DNA of 64,000 nt from the NCBI GenBank assembly GCA_029948255.1, contig JALIZF010001409.1, positions 186,001-250,000 of the forward strand. The letters run 5' to 3'. A program made the position numbers and the translations under genes. The notes under the pieces were generated by a model. That model did not search any database. It was given only the letters and a program-made list of their open reading frames with translations, and was not told the DNA's origin. Within the stretch, counting starts at the first letter, position 1. Every line of letters starts with the position of its first letter. Positions 1 through 12,935 of the stretch are shown one piece after another. This stretch comes from Telmatactis stephensoni (taxonomy: Eukaryota; Cnidaria; Anthozoa; Actiniaria; Isophelliidae).

Positions 1-417
1 ATGCAGTTGGACAGAAAGCTTGGTAAATATTCGTGCCCCTTTTCCTAGCTAGAATAGTTTTTTTTATCAAAAGCCGTTGAGGCGTTGTGTCCACACGGAC
101 TTCTTTCAAAGTAGGGGCACGATTTTTTGAGACACCCTACATACATTCGTGGTTGATCGAAGAAACCAGTTATGATATTATGAGATGAGTTTAAGAATAC
201 AGTAAACCTTCGTGGGTGTTAATCACAAAACTATATATTTGTACGCACGCCGAGTTAAAATCAACCATGACAAATTATATATTGTTGTAAAAACCCATCT
301 GTCAAGGTAGTAATATCATGAAACTGTATTTTTACCTTTTTTTACTCTGTATTGGAAAGACTTGCTGGAGCGCAAAAAAGGTAAAAATACAGTCACAGGC
401 ACCAACGGCTGAACAAG
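1..417. other. Left edge, no gene seen
   Basis: AT-rich sequence without convincing splice-bounded coding frames. The receptor gene ending at 1440 should continue leftward, so its intron may cover this stretch, but no exon was recognised. Confidence 0.4.
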
Positions 418-1241
418 TGTTTGGGTTACCTGTGGTCATGGCCGAATATAAAGAAATGTATGGACTTCGATAAAATTGTTCCTTATGACATGTATGTTTG
501 CTTTAGGGCTCGAATAGTTCTGGTAAAGTGTTCAATTAACCTTAAGTGTTGATTTGGTTCTAGTTTTAGCGTTATTTAATGCTTTAAGCATGAACCTGAT
601 TTCCACTATGAACTTATATTTGGACAAGGTCGGCAAACAACGCGGCCAACTCAACCACATCATTCACTTCAAACGCTAATAACTTCTCGAACTTTCACGA
701 TAGAATCTCAGAATCAAGCCAGAAAAATCTTACATAGATAGACACACACGACATACCTTCAATTCCTGGACATATGGCTTTTTTGTTGGAATATTACGTA
801 TTACTTTCGAACTTCTCCTCAAATTGAGCTATTGCCCCTTATATATATCTGTCAAGTCTATCAAGTGACATTCCTTACATTCCAGGACAAAAACCACTTT
901 CTCGACCCTACACCGTGTTGTACGAATGATTGGTGGAAACGGACGTCTTAAAGACCCAACCACTACCCCCACGAGTCACATCATGATCAAACTTTCCAAA
1001 AATCACGGACTGCCAACACGAAACTATTTCAAGAATCCAAAGTTAATCAACCCAGCAATCAGGTTCATGCTTAAAGCATTAAATAGCGCTAAAACTAGAA
1101 TCAAATCATCGCTTAAGGCTAATTAAACACTTTACTAGAACTATTCGAGCCCTAAATCAAACATACATGTCATAAGGAACAATTTTATCGAAGTCCATAC
1201 ATTTCTTTATATTCGGCCATGACCACAGGTCACCCAAACAC
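418..1241. mobile_element. Non-autonomous DNA transposon with about 183-bp inverted arms
   Basis: Arms 418-600 and 1058-1241 are imperfect inverted copies. The outer ends are gtttgggttacctgtggtc and its complement; the inner ends are agcatgaacctgat and atcaggttcatgct. The 457-bp centre holds no ORF of note, so no transposase is encoded. The element sits 200 bp beyond the last recognised exon of the glutamate-receptor-like gene. Confidence 0.75.
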
Positions 1242-1439
1242 GGGACCAACATACTGTTTAAAGCCCTAATCCGAGAAGATGGGAACGTCTAAACCATTTG
1301 CAGATGTTATTACAAAGACAGCACCTTCTCTATTATTTAAAGACCCTGAGTGCTGGTCCGGCCAAACCTCCCTGCTGAAGCTAAGACCGGCGCTCAGCGA
1401 AATGAACCAATCATGCGCTGTCGTGTCAGGGAAACCTAC

Positions 1440-4400
1440 CTGAACAGATTTATTGTTGTGCAAATTCAAAATTTCCAACTCTTGTACTTCACGTACAAAA
1501 TTGGAGTTTATTTTCATCACACCAGTAATACCTTGGATTGTTGTCTGTGAAGGTAATATGCAGGTAAATAAATGAGCGCATGAAAGAAAAAAGGTCTGTT
1601 CGACTTCCTTAATCCTCTACTAATTTTGATCAATTCCTTCTTACGTTTTTCCTTCATGTGTTCATTCATTCACTAGGTAGGTTAGCTGGTTGGTCCGCGG
1701 TAGTCAGGTAGGTGGGTAAGTAGGAAGGAAGGAAGGAAGGAAGGAAGGGAGGAAGGAAGGATGGATGGATGCATGGATGGATGGATGGATGGATGTTTGG
1801 ATGGAAATAAACGAATAAGTAAGTTCCTTGACTTTTCCAAACCTTCAAAATATATTCTTTCAATAAGTCACTGTTCCTCAATACTGAGATACTAGATTGA
1901 TTCCAAGTGCTGTTTACGGCGTCATGAGTTGCCTTGGCAATGAGCAGCAAAACATCATGGCCCAGAAGGGCATCCTCCTGTTCATAAATCACCAAAGAAA
2001 GAATCATTAGTATGCACTCTGAGACTGTACTGAAAAACGTGTTCAGCGATCATGGAACCGCTTCGAGATAGAACACTGAAGCCGTCTATCTCTGCGTTCA
2101 CGATCGCTACCATTGCTACGAACGCTAGCTAGTGTGGGCTCCGTATATTCGCCGTAATATTGGGTTGGTCGTTACATTGGGTGGCAGAGTTCACCTGTAG
2201 AAAAAGAACATCTCATCGTGAAATCAGTTGACTTTTTCCATTCAAAAATTGAAACATTTTCATGACCAACAGTGCACTAGTAGCTTTCCCAAAAACCTTT
2301 GCGTTCAACGCACAATTCAGTTCTGCACTTGTTTCTAAATGAGACCAATATCATATACGTATCAAAAAAGGTACTAGGCGGAACAAATATAAGTCCATGC
2401 CCATTTTCGGTTTTTTGTACCTCAACAGGCTTTCCAGCTGATATGGCACTTTTAAGGTTGTATATTTCACTCGAATTCATCATTGGCACTTGAAAACCTA
2501 CGACAATGTTTCCCCCTGAAGACGCAAGATTTCTAGGAAACTAAAAGATAAAAGAACAGTGGTTACAATATGAAACTCACCTAGTGAATTAGGGAATGCT
2601 GGAGCCTTGGAAACAAGAGTAATTTTAGAAAGTCTGTAAAAAAATCATGATCACGGTACGACACGGTCACGGTTCAGCACGGTCACAGTACGGCATGACA
2701 GGATCCCTGGACTCATCGTAAATCGTAATTTCTCTTAGAAGAAATGTTTGGGGGATGTATATTAGATTTCGAGATAATCAATTCGTAGGTCACCAATAAC
2801 AAGCACATGAGTTCCAGTTCGAGTTGTTGTTGAGTAGCGGAAGTTATCACTACAGAAATAGCTTGCGTGTTGATGCAAAAAAATATATTTTTCCCGTTTT
2901 CTTGAAAAAAGGTTAGGGAATTATCCTAATTTTGCAAGCAGTGAAGGCAAAAACTCGTAAACAAATTGCCTGTAACTGCATAAATTTTTTTTAAAATTCA
3001 TATTTAAGATTGCAAGCATGGAACAGTTTACCCACAAATTATTCACCTGAGACAAAAAAAATGTATTTTTCGTTCATTGACTTTACGGTTCAGAGGTAAC
3101 GCGCCTGCTCATGCAAAATCCCATCCTGTTGTCTAGAGTATCATTTTTACATTTTTTTTCCGAAATCTACTCGGTGTCCTCAAAACAAAAGCCATTCTGC
3201 GCGATGCATGTGACAACTGCTTTATCATGGGTTGTAATGAGTTGCTGCTATGTACATCTTACTTTATCTGGGATCAGCCATGTCAGTGGATACTTGAGAG
3301 AACACGTGTTCTAAAAAAATAAAATTAATAAACCTTTCATTAAAAAGAAAACAAGAAATGAGAATGTAATTAAGGATGTATATTATTTGCCAAACTAGTG
3401 AAGAGGGAGTGAAACTTGCGCCATTGGCTTTAAGGTTACTTACAGTAAATGAACAAATGTGCCCCCCGTCAGAGGGAGCCCCACGACTCGAATAAGTCAC
3501 CCTTCCTTCCCTTAATTTTTGCTGATGCTGTACGACATACAGAACACTAGTGGATGTTAAAAACTAGGAGCGGACCTCCCTCACAGGCCGAAGCGCGCGA
3601 GCGGAGCACCGTAATTAAGAAAAAATGGTAAAGCATGGAGTTGATTTTTCATGGCTTACCACAGGGAGCCCATGTGTACGTCCGTACATACATTCGTCGT
3701 CCGCCCGTGTACATCGCGCTGCTGATTGGCCGATTGCTTTTTGACGTCAACTTGATGCGTGCTGACACTTTGAAAACTAAAAATTGAAATTTAACTTTCC
3801 TTGCAGTTTTAACTTGCAAATTTTCAAAACATTCTAGAAACCTCTTACAAATTTAGTAATTTTCATATGGACATTAATCTGTGCCAATCTCGAAGTTTTT
3901 ATGCAAAATAATCGTATCATATGTTTGAATTTTTTGGGGGACCCGGTGTCGTTTCAAAAACTGCTCGAAAGACGAAGGACACATATAACATTGTCAAAGC
4001 TTGAGAACTTTTTAGCAGGATTTGTACCTTCAAGAAACTTCTCATAATAACTGAGTTATTGAGGATTGTGTTTGCCTCGTTTCGTGAAGATACCTTGTAA
4101 TGCTCTCTTTGGTAACACATAGAAATACTTTTAATACACTAAAAAATGTTCCATACTTTTTTCATGAGCCTACCGAGAATCGAACCCCGCCCGAACCACA
4201 ATCTAATCTACCTCTCACTAAGCAATAATGAATGGATTTCAAACCCCGCCAAGTCCAAATTGGAGGATATTAAGCCGAGCCTATCTCCAAGTGAACAGAC
4301 CCTTAATAAACTACTTACAATCTGTAACAAGCCTCTGATAAATCTCTCATCAACAAGTGGTATGATAGCTTGTGGATTCATCTTGACTATCGTGCGCCAT

Positions 4401-6245
4401 GTTCTTTGAAGCAACAGGTCATCAGTCTCGTTGTCATGGGTCTTCTGCATCAACAACAGATGAATCTTGGATAGGTTACTGGTCAACTTGGATCGAGTTC
4501 TAGCGGCCTCAGCTGCTTCATCTACTGAAAAAATAAATCAGTCACATTTACAATTATAGCCGTATTCGTGTAAGATGATACCAACTGTAGCGACAAATTA
4601 GCCTTTTTTATAGTTTTCTTTGGAAATTAACATCGTTGAGTATTTACCTTTAAGTTGAGAACATTTTCCAATTCATTAGTTTCGTTTTCCAGTTATATTT
4701 CTCGATATTTAAGAAGATTTTCCAGGATACCGTTTACTATTCATTTTTGTCCGCCATTTTGTTTCTAAGATAATATTGGGCTTCCTGTCTCGTAGTTAGC
4801 TATATTTGGAGAGTCAAGCCATATTTGGCAAAATGGCGCGTATTTTGTTACTAAGGCTTCGTAAGCACTTTTTGTTGCTGTGTAGTAGTTTTTCGGGCAA
4901 GTTCAGGCAAGCCCCTTTTTGTAAGCAAAGTTCTTTTATCTTTTGGGGATATTCACACCAAAACTGTAAGATATTTTAATCTTATTTACGTACAAATGTT
5001 TCCAAGGATATTTTCTTTAGTTTTTAGTTATTTTGGGGCATAACATTGTATTTATATATTCTAAGTTTGCGCAATTATTGCGCGCGTCTCAGCTCTGTAA
5101 GTAACAAATCAGATTTGTAATTTTATCTAAGTTTGTATTTATTTATTATAGTGAACCACATCATCTAGTACACAGTACACGTTACTTTACTGTAATAAAT
5201 CTATGAAGCTTGCCGTAAGTAAAGAGTTTTTTAGTGTATGGTTGAGTGCGTTCAAGTTTATCCCAATGTAGAGACGCTACACCAACCGTAAATTAAACGG
5301 TCATCGTATTTGTATGGACAGAATTATTCGGACGTATTTGCAACGTAATCTCATAAGCGTGGACTGGTCCTTACAAAATATAGCAAGTATTACATAATAA
5401 TATGTCTTTAAGTTTTTAAGTATCCAATGTCTTCTAGCGCTTGCGCACTAATTGGTGTACACTGTACTCTCTCACACACTACCACTACATTCTTGTATTC
5501 TATGCACCAACCTTCGAGTCATTAAATCGTTTTTACTGAAGAAGGAAATCAGAAGGACCCGAAAAAAACACTGATCAAAGAGAGAACGAACTGACAAGCG
5601 AGTCGCATGTGATGTCTTCAGTGGAATCGAACCCGGGACAACTGAAGTGACCGACGGGCGCACTCAACACTCGGGCAGCCTTGCATACCAGAGAAAAGAT
5701 GGAAATTAAATAAACTAATTACATCAACTTACTTTCGTATAGAATGATGACTGTGTTCCATTTGGAGTTGTTTGTTATAATCTTCTCCATGATGCTTGCG
5801 TAGCTTTCTACATTTGGTAAAACAGACAAGACATTTTCGCATTCTCTGATGTTATGAAGTTCGTACGGTCTTCTTCTCAGAGTGACCAGCGGCCATCCCG
5901 TTAAGGTGCTCGTTATGCATGATCTAGAACTGATTTTCTCGGCCTCGATGAAAACCACAACTTTATCTTTTATGGAGTCAGCTAGAAGAGAAAAAATGTA
6001 TAAATTACCTTTTTATTTCTAAAGCCCTGTTATATACAGGAACGTAATCCCAAACTGTGGCGCTTTTTATCAAAATGGCTGCGCTCAAAAAGTGGTTCAC
6101 ATACCATATTCAAAGAGATCACTTGTTCCTACTGCAACAGAAATATTACGAATGTGTATATTGAGAGACGAGTTGGCTGCAATTGTCTTGTTCACTGTGT
6201 AACGTAATGATGCGATTAATTGATCGCTTACTTTACCAAGCAGCT
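1440..6245 (-). CDS. Ionotropic glutamate receptor-like ectodomain (partial gene)
   Basis: Six minus-strand exons join in one frame with GT-AG introns: 6245-6105, 5981-5733, 4524-4319, 2540-2421, 1977-1843, 1544-1440 (phases 1-1, 1-1, 1-0, 0-0, 0-0, 0-0). The product resembles the bilobed Family-I receptor (ANF-receptor) domain that forms the amino-terminal domain of ionotropic glutamate receptors. Signs are a WNTVIILYE stretch (strand closing lobe 1), GGNIVVGFQ, EDALLGHDVLLLIAKA (the usual 'ALxYDAVxLxAxA' helix) and GITGVMKINSN (the 'GxTGxxxFDxxG' end). At least seven N-glycosylation sequons (NKT, NSS, NIS, NNS, NET, NST, NQS) fit an extracellular protein. The signal-peptide exon, ligand-binding core and channel segments were not found; the 3' part must lie left of position 1440 or beyond the window. 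A metabotropic or guanylyl-cyclase ectodomain is a less likely alternative. Confidence 0.75.
1722..1806. repeat. (GGAA)n/(GGAT)n microsatellite
   Basis: Runs of aagg change to atgg repeats. The array begins 37 bases downstream of a minus-strand exon donor and so lies within that intron. Confidence 0.9.
2541..4318. other. Intron of receptor-like gene with repeat debris
   Basis: No further exon is needed here, because flanking exons agree in phase 0. The stretch holds a GC-richer fragment near 3570-3760 (ccgaagcgcgcgagcggagc) and a tRNA-like B box on the minus strand near 4170-4182 (ggttcgattctc). Confidence 0.45.
2640..2705. repeat. Fragment of GAGTCG-ended palindromic MITE family
   Basis: Carries repeated cacggtcacgg/acggtacgacacgg motifs found in the interior of the elements at 34482 and 58553. 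The terminal repeats are missing. Confidence 0.4.
5443..5684 (-). repeat. tRNA-derived SINE, copy 1
   Basis: On the minus strand the head carries a perfect RNA polymerase III B box (ggttcgattcc, near 5624-5634) and an A-box-like tgcccgagtgt, about 50 bases apart. The tail reads gtacagtgtacaccaattag. The same tail recurs at 6320 and 62899. It lies in an intron of the receptor-like gene. Confidence 0.65.
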
Positions 6246-6319
6246 CTACAAATGAATAAACAAACAAACAAACATAAACATAAACAAATTAAGGAATTAA
6301 TCATTGTTTATATAAAAGT

Positions 6320-6446
6320 CCAATGTACTGTGCTAATTGGTGTACACACTACCTTCTAATATTATGTGCTCACTACTGAGGTCATTTTACTGAGGAAGGA
6401 AATTTGGGAGACCTTGAAAGAAAACCTCCAAGCAAAGGAAAGAACT
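6320..6446 (-). repeat. tRNA-derived SINE, copy 2 (head missing)
   Basis: Shares the gtgtacaccaattag tail and the middle segment (actgaggaaggaaattt against ctgaagaaggaaatcag in copy 1). The tRNA-like head is absent. Confidence 0.55.
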
Positions 6447-7853
6447 ATAGTTAATAGAACTATAGTTAATCTAATTTGATTTAATTTAATTAATTAATTC
6501 AATTTGGAGGGCCATATTTTGAACTACTGGGATACCAGTAAATGCATGTGTTTACCCTCATTAAATATAGTCTTCTTCATCATCATCATAGAGAAAAATG
6601 GTACATCTTTCTATGAACTATGAGAGAACTGATGATTTCAATGATTGCTTAATCCAGCCGGGTCGCTTTTACGAGTATTTATTAGTATTTATGTTTTCCC
6701 CTGGCTAAGCCACTCAAAACTATTAAAGCTACATGCTTGTCAAGATCATAATGAATCACTTGGTATGACAGTTCGCGGATTGTGTTGCCCTAAGAGAGGG
6801 GAGTCAATTAAATTGCTGTTACCCCAGTACCCGATACTGACCTCATATGCATGCGTGAATGCTCCAACTTAAAGAATCAAGGTTACAACAATTGCATAAT
6901 GCCTCTAGGTAACGCTCACAGAAATACACCCAAGAGAAAACATGTACATGTCAACCGTGAACTGAACTCACTGAAAACACTCGATCTTTTCTCCAACAAC
7001 ACACGTTAGGTCTTCAAATGTATGGATTACAGTATCTATGAATATACTAAGTAGCTTCACGTCCCTCGCCATCTACTTGGAAAGAAATATTTCAAAACAC
7101 TTGCGAAGATCTTTCGGGAATGCGACTTTCGACCTCGACCTGGCATGCATTGTCCACGTGATATCAAACTTTTACGAATATTCCGAGTTTCGGAACTGGG
7201 TTTTTCGTCCTCTAGGGGTTAAGAGCCGGGACAGGTGACGGTAAACAACTTTATCTCGAGTGGGCAAAAATCCATGAATTTGTTAATCGTTTTTTACTTC
7301 TTGTTGTTTCTAGGCTTTTTCCAAAATGCCTAGAAAAGGCTTTCCTATTAACTAAAATAAGAAAATAAATAATATCAAAGAAACAATTAGGGGACTAACT
7401 TTATACGATACGCTAAGCATTTGGGAAATGAATTGTATGGAGTTCGTTTTCCCAAACTGAGAAGGAAACATCCATGAACATCATGTAATATATAATATAT
7501 AATAAATATGTATGTTTTCCCAAAGAAGGGAACATTCATAAACTTCATATAAATTAAATACAGATTTTAATAAAAGATTTAGAAGTTTTTGGACGAAATG
7601 GAAGAAAATATATCGTCTCGTTTGAGAGCATTCAAATTTGTCCCTTGAATTTGCATATTAATAGAAACATTTTAGTGGCTATTTCTCAAAATCTGCTATA
7701 TATAAAACCAAACCTTCAAATTTACTGCGATTATTGAGTAAACAGAGCGAACTATCTCTGTTTCCCTCGGAAACAGTTATTAACTGACAAACTAGAAGTA
7801 ATACCAGCAATTTAATAAACCCTTCTCAGTAGGCACATTTTCATCAATTCATC

Positions 7854-7986
7854 TTAGGTCCATGCCAGTTCAAACGTCGAACATTTGCCGCGTCGAATGC
7901 ATTGAAAACAATGGATAATTAGACGGCCTTCATTGATGTTATTAGATTCGACGCGGCAAAAGATCGACCTCTGAAATGGGCCTAAA
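7854..7986. mobile_element. 133-bp fold-back MITE
   Basis: Ends ttaggtccatgccagtt and aactgaaat..gggcctaaa-like complement form inverted arms that also share cgaacatttgccgcgtcgaa / ttcgacgcggcaaaagatcg. Too short to code for protein. Confidence 0.7.
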
Positions 7987-8000
7987 ACTAAGATAATAAA

Positions 8001-8110
8001 GTATAAGATAAGTATCAGATATATAAGATAAGTATAAGTATAAGATAATAAGTGATAACATAAAACATAATAAAGAAGAGTACTGAAAAAAATAAGGTGT
8101 ACATATCGAA
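8001..8110. repeat. Degenerate ATAAG/AAGTAT repeat
   Basis: Irregular repeats of ataagataagtatcag type. The apparent minus-strand ORF across it is made only of Leu, Tyr and Ile from the repeat. Confidence 0.7.
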
Positions 8111-8417
8111 ACATAAGCATATATACAGGCTCAAAATTTTGTGCCCATTAGCAGTCTTATAAAGTTTCCCGGTCATTTGATTATTTTCAAAACTAGATAA
8201 TGAAAAGAACCTACATCAATTTCAAACTTAAAGATCTATGGCTACACCTGGAAAAAAAGCGAATGTTTTACCAAGCAACTATGAAAAATTGTACTATAGT
8301 AATATTTGGCCGTTGAATGTGCTGCCCATTTTTTTAAAGGCACTTCTTACCAATGTGAAGATCAAGTTTAGGATTTTGTTGAGTTGTTTCGCCGCTGTAA
8401 AATATAATGAAGAACAG

Positions 8418-8603
8418 GAACAACGTTCTGGACATGTTCCCAGCAGACATATTACTAACGTTTGGTTGCCAATTGGCTCATCTGAAATGAAAGCAACCAA
8501 AGGAATCACATTTGCATCGCTAGAAGAATTGGACACGTCAGATCACGGAATTGGAACCGTTACGCATCAGAGAAGATCAGAAGCATCGATCGACTTACAA
8601 TAA
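8418..8603 (+). CDS. Possible terminal exon of unknown protein
   Basis: A plus-strand open frame runs through 8238-8600 to stop TAA at 8601. The part after an AG at 8417 reads EQRSGHVPSRHITNVWLPIG, then SSEMKATKGITFASLEELDT and DHGIGTVTHQRRSEASIDLQ. It has the mixed composition of real protein, for example a receptor's cytoplasmic tail, rather than low-complexity sequence. An ATTAAA lies about 50 bases after the stop. No upstream exons on this strand were found and I do not recognise the sequence; it could be a decayed retrocopy or chance. Confidence 0.3.
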   Translation, partial: EQRSGHVPSRHITNVWLPIGSSEMKATKGITFASLEELDTSDHGIGTVTHQRRSEASIDLQ

Positions 8604-9892
8604 CCAATGAATGGAACAAAAATGTCAATTATTTTGCTGTAGAATAATCAATTAAAAATTTGTCCCTCACAACGTTTTAATTAATCATCTAGCAGCATAT
8701 TCCGTTTAAAACATCTTGATTTGTTTGATTTTGATATTTCTTTCCTTTGAAGGAGAGAGCAAAATTTATGCCTTAATCCCCTTGTAGTTTTGACGACAAA
8801 ACTACTTGTTTTCTAAATTACGAAAGAACGTTTCCGATCCTCTGATGATAGACGTGTCCGATATATCTAGCGATGGTTTATAGTGCGTAGTGAAGTGTGA
8901 TGAAGTGAAGTGATGACGAAACATGAAGTGTTTAACAGTCCGTATTTTCTCGGTTCGGTCCAAACTTTTGCAGTCCAGTCCAGTCCAGTCCAGTCAATAT
9001 TTTACAAGATTGGAAACGTCTGTGAGCAAATACCAATAATTTTAGAGTTTTGACGAAAATGGAAATTGTTCTTGACATTCTGTCAGTTGTCCTAAAATGC
9101 TCTCAACGGTAGCTGCGTCATATCCTTGAGAGCGAAGACGAAGATGCTGACTAAACTCACTTTGAATGTTCAAACTTATTTTAGAATATATTCGCCTTAA
9201 AATATTATTATGACAGGCTGTTACCCTGGGTTAGTGCAAAATAGCCATTTAATTATATTTCTGTTTTGTTTTTTGGACGTATTAGATGTCGTATTTTAGG
9301 CGAGTTTTGTGTATGAACGTCATGTTGAATTTGCTCCTGTAAATGACAGACAGCTTTCAGGTGAGCGTTTACTTATTTTCATAACTGGCAGTGCTATGTA
9401 CACCTTGCCATTGTTTGCCACACAAATTACTGGAGACTACAACTTAAAACACTGAGCGAATAAGTGATTCAAATATAATAATCAGTGGAAGATATTGAAC
9501 TCAGCCATGCAACAGCCAAACAGGAAGATATGTTGCGGTGTAATTGTTCAGTCTTCTGACACTGCTACATTGTTACCTTAATATTTGGTCCCAAGTCTCT
9601 ATTCCTTTTTAAATATAAAATACAGGTCGATTTTATGGAGAAGTTTTCTTTGGTGGCGTGTTCGTTGCCTCCCAGCTTTTATTTAATGCATAATTTACCT
9701 CTAGCTGAGGTTGCTTGGCATCGTTATGAATAGCGATATTTGATACTCCGTGAATGGGTTATTGGAAGATCTTCATGCAGAACTTACAAAACATACAGAA
9801 CTTCCGCTAAATACAGCCCAGTATAAGCAGCTGTCCTATTAACAAATAGATCAGGCGTAGCTCTGTTCTGTACTCTGATGGAACACGACTGG

Positions 9893-9969
9893 AGCTGTAA
9901 AACACGAAAAACGTTATAGAAATCACGAGCCGCGAGTGATTTCTATAGCTTTTTGAGTGTTTTACAGCT
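9893..9969. repeat. Palindrome (centre of a larger repeat)
   Basis: agctgtaaaacac at the left is answered by gtgttttacagct at the right, with atagaaatcacgag / ctcgcgagtgatttctat inside. The sequence tgtactctgatg nearby at 9869 recurs at 10748, so the palindrome may belong to an element of about 0.9 kb. Confidence 0.6.
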
Positions 9970-11772
9970 TCAGGAGTGTTTCTATAGTGTTTTATTCTAC
10001 GTAACGTAATTCATTAAGTTACCTCATTTATTTTGAACCGGTGATTAGATTTTCCCAAAATCTATCTTGCCTGACATGACCCAAACTGAAACTGAGGTTT
10101 ACATCCAGAATCTTGAAAGTTGGCGAGGCGTACTTATCGGTACAAAAATGGATTCTGATAAGTAAAGAAACTTCTTGTCGTCGTCTTCAACAACATTCAA
10201 ATTGTTGTTTTCAAAAATCGTAGAAATATTGAATGAGTCTCAGACTCAGATTTAGGTACATTCTTGCTTTTACAACGTTGAGTGAAGACTGTAAACTCCT
10301 CGACAAACATCCACTGAAAATACTCAACCGAAAAAAGCTCACAAAATATATTTTACAGCTCCAAAAGTTTTGGTTCCAGTTTATAGAAGACGTCAGCTTT
10401 GCCTTGAAAGCCACAACCTGAAGGACATTTACATTTGCCGCGTCTTTTTTTCCGTGTTATTTGCGTAAAATCAACTTGAAAGCAAAGAGGTTTGCTGTTC
10501 TTTCAATGCATTACCTTTTCCCGCCGTTCGGGTGTACAAACGCGCGCGTCCGCTAACAGAAAATGGCGGGAGTTTTCACTTGTTTTGACTTGGTCGCGAG
10601 GGATCAGTGTGCGATAAAGGAATACATTTTCTTGTGTTTACTAGACTGATGAATTTTTTGCTTATTTTGCGAATGAAATAGACTTGAAGGACTCACAACA
10701 AAGATTGTGAGTAAAAGATTTTGATCTTGTGACGTCACTTCTATTATCTGTACTCTGATAAAGTATGGCTAATTGACCAATCAGATCGCGCGCTCGTAAA
10801 ATTCTATTATATAACATAAAATAAAAGCCCTCTATGAGGACATGTGGTTACTGGTAGTCAAAGGATTTAACATCCACAATCATCACCATGTCCATCATCA
10901 TATAGTTATGACTTAGTTTGCATCAATCATGTGACCAGTCTTAGTATATATAGATAACTGGTCTTACTACTCGTAAAATGTCCCAATCTGTCATCTAAAT
11001 CTGAAGATATGATCAAAGACTAGGTATAGCCTCCTCCGCAGGCATCTCTAATATTCTCTAAATCTCTTCTCTAAATCTCTTTGCGATTCCGGTGGGATCT
11101 AAAACCTAACTAGCGCCTAGTACCTCTCTACCAGCAACACAGGAAACCCAAGATACGTAAAAATTCAAATTCTTAGATTATGAAGACGCCTGCGGAGGAG
11201 GCTAGACTAGGTAGACATAAATATACTAATAAACCGTTCATGCCATGACATCCTCAAGCCCAGAAATGGTGTCCACTTGTGCGAGTTGTCTGCTTGTGGG
11301 AAGTTAACAATACTATTTATCAGGAAAAGGGACCGTTTGTGGGAGGTTTTTACCCGCTACCAGTGGTTTATATTAACTGTATGGGAAATCATATTAGCAA
11401 CCCCCATTTTAACCAAGGTTAAGAATACTAGTTCCATAATGCATTGCTGCCATTTCAAAATGTCGGACTAGCAATATTGACTATGGAGAAAATGACGTAC
11501 GACACTTACTATAAACAAATAAATTGTTGACGCCGTTTTTATATTCCTTTTATTGTGACAGTGTTATAAATAAGGCATAATTAAAAGCCTTTAAAGTGAA
11601 AAAAGAATTAAAAAGGAACTTGGAAAACTGAATTTCTAGGCCTTTTACAAGAAGAAGTAATTGTACTTACTAAAATCACGTGATCTGATAAAACGCGCGT
11701 CAGTTATTGTGTTAAAGATGGATCGCACAGCGACAGAGCTTTTTTTTTTCCAAAGCTGTTCGTTTTCTGTTA

Positions 11773-11903
11773 AATTAAATTTCAATCTACCCCTACATAT
11801 TCTTATTATAATGTCAAAAAAACTGTGCAGGAGAACAAATTAAATTTCAATTTACCCCTACATATTCTTATTATAATGTCCAAAAAACCTGTGCAGGAGA
11901 ACA
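11773..11903. repeat. 65-66-bp direct tandem duplication
   Basis: Two adjacent copies from aaatttcaat to gtgcaggagaacaa differ by only a few bases and one inserted C. The low divergence suggests a recent duplication. Confidence 0.85.
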
Positions 11904-12217
11904 ATGAAGTCATTCCACGTGGTTGTCAAAGGACAATTTGAAGACTTAGATTACAGAAGGCAAGCTGTCTCAGTGACGCCTAATTTTCATTTGGTAAAAC
12001 GTCATCATACACTGATCTCACTGACGCGCTGTAAGAATGATAAAGCTTGCTCTGATAATCAGTCAGCTAAAATATACTATCAGAGAAAAGTGGCAGAACT
12101 TCAAACGATGTGAAAACAGATCGATTTCCTTGAAATTATATTATTGTTCACTTAATTTTTGGCGATATATACTTTTGGAAACTGACAGATTCAAGGAGTT
12201 AGGCCAGGGCTACATGG

Positions 12218-12410
12218 ATGATTTTTTGCTTGCAAAGGCGACACGATTTTTTGACATCACAAGCGTTACAATTTCATACACCATATTTGTTAATGAAAAC
12301 CAATCTTTCATGTCACGCCATCTTTATTGCGAGCATTTGCTGCCAGCACTTCTCGCCTACCACATCGGTGATTTCAAAAAATCGCGTCGCCTGTGCAAGC
12401 AAAAGATCGC
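12218..12410. mobile_element. About 190-bp fold-back MITE
   Basis: Arms include cttgcaaaggcgacacgatt and its imperfect complement aatcgcgtcgcctgtgcaag, flanked by gattttttgcttg / caagcaaaagatc. An apparent 164-residue plus-strand ORF runs through it and is explained by the repeat. Confidence 0.7.
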
Positions 12411-12710
12411 TCGTGCAGCCGCGGTTTTAAATCCTTTGTTGCTGGATCTGGACCTTGAGTTTGATCAGTGCACCCACAAGTCAAGGTCAAGGTCAAGGCG
12501 CCTCACGTTTTCGTTGATGCTCAAGATATAAATACGCAAGTACAAGAATGTATAATATCGTTAAAGGCTTTAGTGATGCTTTTGGTGAATGTCTGAGTAT
12601 AAAACTGGCTAAAATGATGATTTCCTAAAAGAAAAAAATCAGAAAATACATTAGGATGGACTTTTCGATTGCTGACTCGCTAGTGCCCAGACTTCCCACG
12701 GAAAAGCAAA

Positions 12711-12935
12711 TGTTTGTTTGCTTCTTTGTTTGTTTGATTGATTAATTAATTGTTTCTTTGTTTTTTTGTTTGTTTGTTTGTTTCTTCGTTTGACTGATTG
12801 ATTGCATGTGTGTTTGCTTGTTTGCTTCTTTGTTTGTTTGATAGATTGTTTCTTTGTTTCTTCGTTTGACTGATTGATTGTTTAATTGTTTGTTTGTTCG
12901 TTCGTTAGTTCGTTTATTTGTTTGTTTATTTGTTT
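12711..12935. repeat. Degenerate (TTTG)n tract
   Basis: About 220 bp of gtttg, gattg and cttcg variants. Confidence 0.85.

Noticed and set aside
7854..8120. Minus-strand hydrophobic frame resembling a membrane protein
   Set aside because: Comes from the ATAAG repeat and a MITE.
12037..12531. 164-codon plus-strand frame
   Set aside because: It runs through an inverted-repeat element and shows no family-like motif or splice context.
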